Shown here: piece by piece, positions 54,789-62,500 of the stretch
How the letters are laid out: every line of letters starts with the position of its first letter
Position numbering within the stretch: the first letter of the stretch is position 1
Assembly (NCBI GenBank): GCA_003389325.1
Contig: QQVE01000065.1
Coordinates: forward strand, 1 to 64,000
Source of the DNA: Planctomycetota bacterium
GTDB lineage: Bacteria > Planctomycetota > Planctomycetia > Pirellulales > PALSA-1355
DNA length: 64,000 nucleotides
Reading direction: 5' to 3'
Position numbers and translations under genes: made by a program
Notes under the pieces: model-generated
Databases searched by the model: none
What the model saw: the letters and a program-made list of their open reading frames with translations, nothing else
What the model was told of the DNA's origin: nothing

Positions 54789-56147
54789 ATGATGCAGCGC
54801 GCGATCGTGTGCGGTTTTCTTCTCCTCGTTTGCGGCGCGGACAGCGGCTGGGCCGCGCCCCCGCTTTCGGTGCAATTCAAGAATGACTCGGGGCTGGCGA
54901 ACTCGGACGTCTACATCGGCTTCGTCGGGCCCGGGGCGCTCGATGCCACCAACGCGGCCACGAATGCTCCGCTGTCGGTGAGCCAGTTCGGCGACGAGAA
55001 CTGGTACACGCTCGACACGCTGCCGCAGGGCATCGAACTCAACTCGTTCAGTGGGCGGATCTACGTCGGCTACGGCAGCCCCTGGTCGTTCACGCACAGC
55101 GGCTACGAGCCGTCGCCCGTCTCGCCCAGCGATCCCAATCGCCTGCTGCGCTACGACAAGATGGAGCTGACGTACCACGGCAACCCGGCCGACGTGGCCG
55201 ATACGACGTCGATCGACTACTTCAGCATTCCGCTTGAGCTGAACGTCTATCAGGGCGGTCTGGCCGGCACGAAAGTATCGAGCCTCACCGCCTCGCCGAC
55301 GCAAACGACGCTCGACGCGGTGCGCGGCATTCCGTCGCCCGCGGATGCGGCCGTGGTGACCGACGGCGGCGGACAGTTCGTGCGCGTGATCGGCCCCAGT
55401 GCCTATCCGCCGTCGCCCGGCTTGCCGGCATCGCCTTACGATAACTTCGACGCTTACCTGACTTACGTGCGCGATAGCTACGCCCCGTCGCACGGCGGTA
55501 CGGTGGCCACGATCAAGGGACGCTTTGCCGGCGTGGGCCCGGCTCCGGTCACGCCCGAGACGATGGGGCAGGACTACGCGTTCACCGCCACGATCGACGC
55601 CGACAAGAACATCACGCTCACCGGCGCCGGAACGATCACGGGCGCGCACACGCTGCTGTTCAAGTACGAAGACCTGACCAACCCCTCGGGCATTTACGGG
55701 GCAAACCCCTCGTTCTACCTCGATGGTTCGCCCACACCGATCAACCCGCAGAACGACGTCTTCGGATGGCTGATCGGCGACCTGATGGCCGGGTTCAACA
55801 TCGGCGCGATCGGCAGCACGGTGTTGGAAGGCGGTGTCGAGGTGGGTACGCTCGACAGCCAGGATTGGTTTGCCCTGACCGAGCTGTTCGCGGCGCTACA
55901 GCCGAACGATCCGTTCTACAACCCGTGGGCCGCGACCATGAGCGAGATCTCCGAGGCCTACAACTTCGCCTACTCCGACCGCTTCGACCACGTTGTGGCC
56001 CCGCTCGACCCGGCCCGGGTCGACACGCTCGAAGTTGTGTTCCTGGCCCAGGTGCCCGAGCCGTCGACGTACGTCATGCTGGCCACGGGAGCCGCTCTGC
56101 TGCTGGCCGTGCGTTTCTACCCGAGACGGCGAGCCCGTCGCTCTTAG
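54789..56147 (+). CDS. PEP-CTERM protein with GH64/thaumatin-like beta-1,3-glucanase domain
   Basis: A 452-residue protein; tandem Met codons at 54789 and 54792 give the start. The signal peptide is residues 1-24. The domain (about 25-410) has the GH64-like layout: 'LSVQFKNDSGLANSDVYIGF' opening, 'GRIYVGYGSPWSF', 'YDKMELTYHGNPADVADTTS', then 'IDYFSIPLELNVY', which matches the 'ID.FxIP' segment. The late 'FYNPWAATMSEISEAYNFAY' and 'SDRFDHVV' resemble the GH64 closing loop. The C-terminus is a PEP-CTERM signal: VPEPSTYVMLATGAALLLAV with PRRRARRS. It is related in domain to 43011-45260 but uses a different export tag. Confidence 0.82.
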   Translation: MMQRAIVCGFLLLVCGADSGWAAPPLSVQFKNDSGLANSDVYIGFVGPGALDATNAATNAPLSVSQFGDENWYTLDTLPQGIELNSFSGRIYVGYGSPWSFTHSGYEPSPVSPSDPNRLLRYDKMELTYHGNPADVADTTSIDYFSIPLELNVYQGGLAGTKVSSLTASPTQTTLDAVRGIPSPADAAVVTDGGGQFVRVIGPSAYPPSPGLPASPYDNFDAYLTYVRDSYAPSHGGTVATIKGRFAGVGPAPVTPETMGQDYAFTATIDADKNITLTGAGTITGAHTLLFKYEDLTNPSGIYGANPSFYLDGSPTPINPQNDVFGWLIGDLMAGFNIGAIGSTVLEGGVEVGTLDSQDWFALTELFAALQPNDPFYNPWAATMSEISEAYNFAYSDRFDHVVAPLDPARVDTLEVVFLAQVPEPSTYVMLATGAALLLAVRFYPRRRARRS

Positions 56148-56251
56148 GCCCAGGTCTCGGCACTTTTCGCCGCGAGGCACGTCCGCGACCTAGATTTGTA
56201 CGGGCCGGCGGCCGCGCCGACCGTTCGAAAGTTCGTACGAGGGGTCGAACC

Positions 56252-56833
56252 ATGATCGGAGACTTGATCGGGGGCGTGCTGACCTATTTCAGCATGATCA
56301 TGCTGGTGTTGGCCGTGGGGATCGCCGTGGCCATGGCGCGGCCGTGGCGCAAGGGCACGTGTGCGTTGTTTACCGAGGAGCTGTTTCGTTGGGTGGCGCT
56401 GCTGGGCGCGGGTGCGGTCGGGCTGTACACGGCCGGAATGCACATCTTCTTTCCCAAGGTCTCGGCCGAGGCGATCGGCTGGGCCACGAGCCCGTTTCAG
56501 TTCGAGGTGGGCATGGCCGACTTGACGATCGGCGTGCTGAGCGTGCTGGCGTTTCGCGCCGGCTTGGGTTTTCGTGCCGCGGCGACGATCGCCGTGACCG
56601 TGTTTCTCGGCGGCGACGCGGTGGGCCACGTGCGGCAGATGATCGTGGCCGACAACTTCGCCCCCGGCAACGCCGGCCCCTGGTTCTGGAGCGATGTGCT
56701 CGTGCCCGCCATCATGATCGGCACGCTGGTCGAACTCTGGCGGCAAAGCGCAAAGCCGGAAGGAAGCAGCCCGCGAGGCCGCGCGTTCGATCTTGCGGAG
56801 CCGCAAGAGGAAGAGGCGCTGGCGGCGGTATAG
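56252..56833 (+). CDS. DUF6790-like membrane protein
   Basis: A 193-residue protein from ATG 56252; the open frame upstream is a shadow of the PEP-CTERM gene. Four or five hydrophobic segments are visible: about 5-28, 43-66, 85-115 and 140-160. Residues 'EELFRWVALLGAGAVGLYTAG' and 'GDAVGHVRQM' fit the DUF6790 pattern as I recall it; I am not certain. The C-terminus is acidic and soluble. No catalytic motif. Confidence 0.6.
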   Translation: MIGDLIGGVLTYFSMIMLVLAVGIAVAMARPWRKGTCALFTEELFRWVALLGAGAVGLYTAGMHIFFPKVSAEAIGWATSPFQFEVGMADLTIGVLSVLAFRAGLGFRAAATIAVTVFLGGDAVGHVRQMIVADNFAPGNAGPWFWSDVLVPAIMIGTLVELWRQSAKPEGSSPRGRAFDLAEPQEEEALAAV

Positions 56834-56898
56834 CCGAGCGGCGTCCTCGCACACCGTCGACAACTACTGGCGAAACGACGGCCACGCTGTCGGGCCCG

Positions 56899-57312
56899 CT
56901 AGGACACGTACGGCTCGATTTTCAGCCGCAGACGGCCCTCGCCGAAGTCGACCGACACCCTCACTTCGTCGTAGTGCGTGCTGGACTTTGTCTCGGTCGG
57001 CCGCAACGAGGCGGTGAACGTGCCCTGCGCCGCTGGCTCTTTCATTCCACAAATCTCAGCTATGTGTTCCTTGAGCGGGTTGAAGAGCATCGTTGGTAGA
57101 GCGTCCCTCTCCATCGCTTCGTCACCTCGAACGAAAAACACGGGGCAACGATCCGCTTGGGCGTCGATCGTGATCCCGTTGAACCGACCAGCCCATGCTT
57201 CGCGGACCATCAATTTCACCAGCCTGCGAATATGCAGCGGTTGTTCGGCTCCTTCATGTCCGTCGTTGGAGTGCCCATGGCCGTTGTGCGAGAAGTCGGA
57301 CATGTTGGTCAC
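56899..57312 (-). CDS. Hypothetical protein, possibly a type II/IV secretion ATPase N-terminal-like domain
   Basis: A 137-residue protein. The N-terminus is His/Asn-rich (DFSHNGHGHSNDGHEG). Residues about 27-137 begin 'HIRRLVKLMVREAWAGRFNG', then 'ITIDAQADRCPVFFVRGDEA', a helix with 'LKEHIAEICGMKEPAAQGTF' and closing beta strands. That order (helix, strand, 'VRGDE', helix, strands) recalls the N1/N2 region of GspE/PilB ATPases, where 'ADIHIEP...RVDG' sits, but there is no Walker motif. This is a structural guess only. The neighbour to the left is an Ldh-type dehydrogenase gene on the same strand, 25 bases away. Confidence 0.55.
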   Translation of the reverse strand: MTNMSDFSHNGHGHSNDGHEGAEQPLHIRRLVKLMVREAWAGRFNGITIDAQADRCPVFFVRGDEAMERDALPTMLFNPLKEHIAEICGMKEPAAQGTFTASLRPTETKSSTHYDEVRVSVDFGEGRLRLKIEPYVS

Positions 57313-57337
57313 CCGTTGGGCCTCGCCCCCGTAGGCG

Positions 57338-58372
57338 TCACGCCACCGCCACGCCCAGCGAGGCGGCGACGTCGGTGATCGAGCCCCAGGTGTTGTCGTC
57401 CAGGTCGATGCCGTCGCGCAGGCGCTGGGCTCGGGTGCGCTGCTCGATCTCGCCGGGCATCAGGATCTCGCCGCCGGGCTGGGTGGGCTGCGAGCTCTTG
57501 ACCCAGTCGATGAAACGCTTGACGTCGGCGGCGAACGCCGAGTCCTGCTGAAACGCCTTGGGATCGAAGTAGATCGACAGCATGCCGTTGCCCAACCGCG
57601 AGGCCTTGTCGGGATGGCTCGAACCGCCGCCGGTGAGCGAACCGGCCAGCACTTCGGTCAGCACGCCCAGCGCATAGCCTTTGTGTCCGGCGATCGACAG
57701 GATCGCTCCCGGCTCGCCGTAGAACACGCCCGGATCGGTCGACGGCTGTCCCTTCGAGTCGATAATGCAGTTTTCCGGCACCTGCACGCCCTTGTTCAGC
57801 GCCACCTTTAGCTTGCCTTCGGCGATCGTGCAGCAGGACATGTCCACCAGGATCGGCTCCTGGCCCTCGACCGGCACGCCCGCGGCGATGGGGTTGGCCG
57901 ACAGGCGTCGCTGGATGCCGCCGAAGGGCGCCACCAGGATGCCCGCGCCGCTGGTGTTGACGAAGTGCAAGGACACCAGCCCCGCGCGGGCGGCCAACAG
58001 CGGCCAGTCGCCGATGCGTCCCAAGTGGCCCGCGTCGCGCAAGGCCACCACGGCCACGCCCTGCTTCTGGCACTTATCGATGCCCAGCTTCGTGGCCTGC
58101 TCGCCGACCGATTGGCCGAAGCCGTACTGGCCGTCGACCACGGCGATCGCGTCATTTTCAAAGTCGATCTTGATCTGCTGGTTGGCCAGCACCTTGCCCG
58201 CGCGGAGCCACTCGATGTAGTAGGGGATGCGGATCACGCCGTGCGAGTCGTGGCCCACCAGGTTGGCTTCGGTGAGGTAATGGCCGATGCGGGCAGCTTC
58301 GGCCTCGTCGCAGCCGGCGGCGGCAAAGATCGAAGCGGTGAGTTGCTTGAGTTTTTCGTGCGGGATCTTCAT
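57338..58372 (-). CDS. Ldh-family (malate/L-lactate dehydrogenase-type) oxidoreductase
   Basis: A 344-residue protein from ATG 58372 (MKIPHEKLKQ). The family reduces 2-oxo acids with NAD(P)H; members include YiaK/YlbC, sulfolactate dehydrogenase and malate dehydrogenases of the Ldh_2 type. The conserved 'HYLTEANLVGHDSHGVIRIP' (about 30-49) carries the catalytic His, and 'RDAGHLGRIGDWPLLAARAG' follows. 'GGIQRRLSANPIAAGVP' and 'GHKGYALGVLTEVLAGSLTG' are further family blocks. The start codon overlaps the stop of the NHL gene by four bases (58369-58372). With the MFS gene upstream it forms a likely hydroxy-acid utilisation set. Confidence 0.9.
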   Translation of the reverse strand: MKIPHEKLKQLTASIFAAAGCDEAEAARIGHYLTEANLVGHDSHGVIRIPYYIEWLRAGKVLANQQIKIDFENDAIAVVDGQYGFGQSVGEQATKLGIDKCQKQGVAVVALRDAGHLGRIGDWPLLAARAGLVSLHFVNTSGAGILVAPFGGIQRRLSANPIAAGVPVEGQEPILVDMSCCTIAEGKLKVALNKGVQVPENCIIDSKGQPSTDPGVFYGEPGAILSIAGHKGYALGVLTEVLAGSLTGGGSSHPDKASRLGNGMLSIYFDPKAFQQDSAFAADVKRFIDWVKSSQPTQPGGEILMPGEIEQRTRAQRLRDGIDLDDNTWGSITDVAASLGVAVA

Positions 58373-59400
58373 GCAGTTTCCTGATCGGTGACGCGAACGA
58401 ACTTTTGCAGGGCAGGACAGTCGGGCGACACCAGTCCGGCATTGCCGCCGGCCGAAAGCGTCACTTCGCCGACGTAGAGATCGCCGAACGGGTCGATCGC
58501 CAGGTCGTGCGGCGCGAAAAAGTCGCCCCAGGCACATGGATTGTCGCCGCCCCCGAAGCGAGCCGCCAGCTCGCCCTGGGCGTCAAATATACTCAACCGC
58601 CCGCCGGTCCTCTGGCCGGGCCCGGCCGTGTTGCCGGGGAACATGCCGGCCCGATAACCGAGCTCGGTAACGAACACGCGATCCTCGGCGTCGATCCACA
58701 CCTGGGTCGGCCGTGCCAGATTGGGCCACTGGTGCAGGAACTCGCCCTCGGGCGAGACCCATTGCAGCCGGCTGTTCTCGCGATCGGCCACCACCACCCT
58801 GCCCTGCCGGTCCACCGCAATACCATGCGGCAGGTGAAACTGCCCGGGCTCGGCGCCCGGGGTGCCCCACGAAGCAATCAACTCGCCCTCGGGTGAGAAT
58901 CGATGCACGCGGGCGTTGCCGTAGCCGTCGGCCACGTACAACTCGCCATTCGGAGCGATGGCCAGCGCCGTCGGGCAGTTGAACGGCCCGGAGGGACGCT
59001 CGATCGTGCGATAGTCGAGCCCGCGGGCGCCCGTGGCCGCAGGGCGTCCGCTGCCCAGGCTGAACACCCGTTCGCCTGCGAGCGTGAACTTGTGGACGTT
59101 GTGCCCCAGGTCGTCGACGCAGTACACGGCGTCGTCCGGGCCGATCGTGATGCCGTGGGGCCGGGCGAACACGCCTTCGCCCCAAGTGCGCAGGAACGTT
59201 CCGTGGCGATCGCACACGACCACCGGGTGCTCGCCGCGATTGAACAGATAGACGTTGCCGGCCGAGTCGGTGGCCACGCCGGGCACTTCGCCCAAGGTGA
59301 TCTCGGGCGGAATCTGCTGCCACGCGGGCTGCACTTCGAAGCGGAGCGTACGGCTGCTGCCGCGCGCGCCGGACGAGCCAGGAGGAGAAGCCAAGCACAT
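58369..59400 (-). CDS. NHL-repeat beta-propeller protein (peptidyl-alpha-hydroxyglycine lyase-like)
   Basis: A 343-residue protein with at least five NHL-type blades: 'GVATDSAGNVYLFNRGEHPV', 'ARPHGITIGPDDAVYCVDDL', 'NCPTALAIAPNGELYVADGY', 'HLPHGIAVDRQGRVVVADRE' and 'FAPHDLAIDPFGDLYVGEVT'. The regular 'PxGIAxDxxGxVYVAD' form matches bacterial proteins annotated as peptidyl-alpha-hydroxyglycine alpha-amidating lyase family. No signal peptide is clear. The MCLAS start is basic/polar. It is translationally coupled to the Ldh gene (ATGA overlap), so it may process or bind a related compound. The substrate is unknown. Confidence 0.82.
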   Translation of the reverse strand: MCLASPPGSSGARGSSRTLRFEVQPAWQQIPPEITLGEVPGVATDSAGNVYLFNRGEHPVVVCDRHGTFLRTWGEGVFARPHGITIGPDDAVYCVDDLGHNVHKFTLAGERVFSLGSGRPAATGARGLDYRTIERPSGPFNCPTALAIAPNGELYVADGYGNARVHRFSPEGELIASWGTPGAEPGQFHLPHGIAVDRQGRVVVADRENSRLQWVSPEGEFLHQWPNLARPTQVWIDAEDRVFVTELGYRAGMFPGNTAGPGQRTGGRLSIFDAQGELAARFGGGDNPCAWGDFFAPHDLAIDPFGDLYVGEVTLSAGGNAGLVSPDCPALQKFVRVTDQETA

Positions 59401-59459
59401 CGAATCGCGTTCCTTCCGTTGTTGCCGGACCGCCTAAGGCCGCGCGGGTGTCGTACGCT

Positions 59460-60797
59460 TCATTCCACCGGAGCCACGCGCGATCGCTCGTCGGGCGGCT
59501 CGGGGAGCATCATCGCCACGGCCGCCGCCGGCAAAAAGCCAAATGCCGTGTAGAACAAGGCCGTGCGAAAGTCGCTCACCTGGCTGAACAAGCCGAAGAA
59601 CACCGTGCCGGCCGCGGCGGCGATGCGCCCGATGTTATAGCAGAAGCCCGCGCCCGTCGTGCGCAGCAGCGTGGGAAACAGCGGGGGCATATACATCGTG
59701 AACAAGGCAAACAGCCCCGACGAGGCGCCGATAATCGTCCACATTGCCAAGATCTGCCGGTAGTCGCGGGGCGTGGAGTAGGTAAAGGCCATCGACGCAG
59801 AGTACACCACGCACATCGCGGCGATCGTTCGCCGGTAGCCGAACCCGCGGGCCAGCCAGGCCGCCAGGAAGTTGCCCACGATCGACGAGACCATCAGCAG
59901 GGCCACGCCCGTGCTGACCAGCTCGCTTCGCTCGGCGTCGGTCCAGCTTGCCACCTCGGGCAGCGAGCGCAGTTGTTGGGCGCTCCAGAACACGAAGGCC
60001 CAATGCGCCGACAGCGACAGCGCGCAAACGGCGATCGTCAACAGCGTGGTGCGTCGCACGTCGCCGCGAAACAGCTCCAGCACGCTGGGATTCTGGTGGC
60101 CGTGGGCCTGCCGGGCCGCTTGCCAGGTTTCGGTCTCGGGCACGGCCTTGCGAATCCACAAGGTCACTAGAGCCGGGAGAACGCCCACCAGAAACACGGC
60201 CCGATACGGCAACTCGGCCATCAGGAACGCCGCGACCGAGGCCAGCACGATGCCGCAGTTGACGGCCGTTTGCAGCACGGCCGCGATCCACGGGCGCCAG
60301 TGCTTGGGCCAGGTTTCCGACAGCAACGCCGCGCCCACGGCCCATTCGCCGCCGATGCCCAAGGCCGCCAGAAAACGACAGATCAGCAGATGCCACCAGG
60401 TTTGTGCGAAGAACGACAGCCCCGTGAAGACGGCGTAGGTGAGAATGGTGAGCATTAGCGCCCGGCTGCGGCCGAGCGAATCACCGATGCGACCGAAAAA
60501 CGCTCCGCCCAGCGCCCAGCCGACCAGGAACGCCGCCTGAATGATCGAGCTGTAGGTGCCGACGCTGGGATCTTTCTCCTCGACGCCCAGCAGCAGTGCC
60601 ACAAACGGCAGCGCCACCAGTGTGTAGAGGTGCATGTCCAGGCCGTCGAACAGCCACCCCAGCCAGGCCGCGATGCCGCTCTTCCACTGCTGGGGCGAAA
60701 GATCGCGCAAGCGGTGAATGTCCTGCCCGTCGCCCATGCCCGGCGCAGTGCCTGGCACTTGGGGTGTCGAGTGCGAACTAGGATCGACAGAAGTCAT
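59460..60797 (-). CDS. MFS transporter
   Basis: A 445-residue protein from ATG 60797 with a 35-residue polar N-terminus, then 12 helices. Typical blocks: 'AAWLGWLFDGLDMHLYTLVA' (helix 1), the loop 2-3 motif GRIGDSLGRSRAL, 'FLAALGIGGEWAVGAALLSE' and 'WLARGFGYRRTIAAM'. The 'GWxFDGxDxxxYTL' start resembles aromatic-acid or sialate/sugar-acid:H+ symporters. It is upstream of the NHL and Ldh genes on the same strand (59-base gap) and probably imports their substrate. Confidence 0.9.
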   Translation of the reverse strand: MTSVDPSSHSTPQVPGTAPGMGDGQDIHRLRDLSPQQWKSGIAAWLGWLFDGLDMHLYTLVALPFVALLLGVEEKDPSVGTYSSIIQAAFLVGWALGGAFFGRIGDSLGRSRALMLTILTYAVFTGLSFFAQTWWHLLICRFLAALGIGGEWAVGAALLSETWPKHWRPWIAAVLQTAVNCGIVLASVAAFLMAELPYRAVFLVGVLPALVTLWIRKAVPETETWQAARQAHGHQNPSVLELFRGDVRRTTLLTIAVCALSLSAHWAFVFWSAQQLRSLPEVASWTDAERSELVSTGVALLMVSSIVGNFLAAWLARGFGYRRTIAAMCVVYSASMAFTYSTPRDYRQILAMWTIIGASSGLFALFTMYMPPLFPTLLRTTGAGFCYNIGRIAAAAGTVFFGLFSQVSDFRTALFYTAFGFLPAAAVAMMLPEPPDERSRVAPVE

Positions 60798-60914
60798 GGA
60801 ATGCGTGCCGGGGAAGGATGCCACGGCCCGCCGCACGCCAGAAACGCGCCCGAGCCCGCGGCCAGGATAGTCGCTCGCGCGGGGCGATGCCAGTTGACGG
60901 GGATGGTTGTTCGG

Positions 60915-61556
60915 TCAGTTGCCCGGAATGAACCACACGTTGTGACGGCTCCCTCCGGAGGCATAGAATCCGCCGCCGTGCGGCCCGCGAAACTTGGAAT
61001 CGCGCCGGTAGGGGTGCTCGCGCGGGTCGTCGGCGAAAGGCTCGGGTCCCGACGCCCAGGGAAGACGGAAGTCGATCGGCACGTCGCCGAACCACACGAG
61101 TTGCCGCTTGTCGTCGCGAACCAGCATCGCGTAGTGCGCCGCGGGGATGCCTTCGATCGTGCTGTCGCCCTCGTAGGCTGAGGGGCACGAGAGGATGGTC
61201 GGCCGCACGGCAAGCTGCGGGGAGCGCATGTCCAACGTCAGCTCCGGGCTGGCCAGGATGTGGTCGCGGGTGATCTCCGCTTCGAGAAACGGCAGCAGTT
61301 CGATCGACCAGCCGCTGGCCACGTCCGGCACCGGCGGCAGCGGATTCCGCTTCTTCACGTCGACGAAGTGCTGCTGCGCTGCCACCAGTTGATGCAAATG
61401 GTTCTGGCACTGCGCCCGGCGGCTCATCTCCCGCGACCTCTGCACGACCACCAGTACCAACCCCGCGAGCACGGCCACGATCGCCATCACCACCAGCAAC
61501 TCAATCAACGTCACGCCGCGCGGCCTGCGGGATCGCGATGGGGATGTGGTGGGCAT
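60915..61556 (-). CDS. Prepilin-type pseudopilin-like (DUF1559-related) protein
   Basis: A 213-residue protein with a prepilin N-methylation signal: a basic leader, then RGVTLIELLVVMAIVAVLAG (residues 13-32), cut after the Gly. The start of the mature helix carries the conserved Glu5-equivalent (LIE). The 'REMSRRAQCQNHLHQLVAAQ' segment matches the DUF1559 pattern (R-x-x-CxNNLxQLxxA), and the globular part ends with 'GSRHNVWFIPGN'. DUF1559 proteins are abundant in planctomycetes; their pilus or secretion role is not proven. The ATG at 61556 gives a short Ser/Arg-rich leader, as is usual. Confidence 0.88.
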   Translation of the reverse strand: MPTTSPSRSRRPRGVTLIELLVVMAIVAVLAGLVLVVVQRSREMSRRAQCQNHLHQLVAAQQHFVDVKKRNPLPPVPDVASGWSIELLPFLEAEITRDHILASPELTLDMRSPQLAVRPTILSCPSAYEGDSTIEGIPAAHYAMLVRDDKRQLVWFGDVPIDFRLPWASGPEPFADDPREHPYRRDSKFRGPHGGGFYASGGSRHNVWFIPGN

Positions 61557-61705
61557 GCCGCGATTGTAACTGATGCGGGCACGACTGCTCGTCAGTCAAG
61601 TGGCGAAAACAGCCATGATGAAATTGGGCCAGGGTTTGGTCTACAGTCCACATCCGCAAAGTCGCTGGCGGTCCAGCGGAGCAGATTTTTCTCGGAGTGG
61701 ATGGC

Positions 61706-62467
61706 ATGGTTTTCGAAGATCACGCAGACGAACTAGATCGCGATCACGGACCGGTGGAAGGGCAAGAGGATTCGCCTGATCAAAAAGAGGCTGTCGACGG
61801 TGAACTGAGCCAAGCTGATGATCCCTGGAATGACCACGTACGAGACGAGGACGGATCCGAGCCGAGCGCAGAAAGCCTTCCGGAAGGCGACGCCGTGGAT
61901 GCCCCGCAAAGTGATTTTTTGGGGTCCGAGTCGTCGACGCCGATTCCCTCTGAGGAGGCTACCGCAATGCCGCCTCTGCTGCCTCGTACGGGGCCGCCCG
62001 CCTTTGAGCCACCAGCCCAAAGTCAGCTCGATGCCGCATCGGCCGAGGGCGATATCGCCTTTAGCGCTTCGGCGCACACCTCAACAACTGGCGATGCAGA
62101 GCCGTTGACGAACGACAGCCCAACACCTGACGAAACGACTCTCGGAGCAAGTGAGCTAACAAAGGAGGGCGACGTTCCACCTCTGCGATACACCGACGAA
62201 GCGCTGCGCCGAAAACGCGATGCGGCTTCGCGCGTTGAACACGCGTTATTCAAGCAAGCCACGGCAGAGGCTGGACATCCGAGGACGCGCAGGCGGCTTG
62301 AGATCGAGGTGGAAGTCACTGTTCAGAATGTCGAACGAATCACCCGCATTGCCATCGACGAGTCGAAACGCACGTTGAAGCAGGTGGTCAACGAGCCGAT
62401 TGAAGAGCTTCGCTTCGACCTGTTCAAGCTGACGTCTGAGATACACGTCGTTTTCGGCCGCTACTAG
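61706..62467 (+). CDS. Acidic low-complexity protein with a conserved-looking C-terminal helix-strand domain
   Basis: A 253-residue protein from ATG 61706 with GGAG (61694-61697) nine bases upstream; an in-frame GTG at 61697 is an alternative start. The first about 150 residues are disordered, rich in Asp, Glu, Ser and Pro ('DELDRDHGPVEGQEDSPDQK', 'SPTPDETTLGASELT'). Residues about 155-253 look folded: helix 'DEALRRKRDAASRVEHALFK', basic 'HPRTRRRLEIEVEV', then 'NVERITRIAIDESKRTLKQV' and the close 'FDLFKLTSEIHVVFGRY'. No family recognised. It is 33 bases upstream of the nuclease ORF and on the same strand, so it could be a chaperone, adaptor or immunity-type partner for it. Confidence 0.65.
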   Translation: MVFEDHADELDRDHGPVEGQEDSPDQKEAVDGELSQADDPWNDHVRDEDGSEPSAESLPEGDAVDAPQSDFLGSESSTPIPSEEATAMPPLLPRTGPPAFEPPAQSQLDAASAEGDIAFSASAHTSTTGDAEPLTNDSPTPDETTLGASELTKEGDVPPLRYTDEALRRKRDAASRVEHALFKQATAEAGHPRTRRRLEIEVEVTVQNVERITRIAIDESKRTLKQVVNEPIEELRFDLFKLTSEIHVVFGRY

Positions 62468-62500
62468 GCAGCCAACAGTTCGGCAGGAGGGAGCCTGCTC

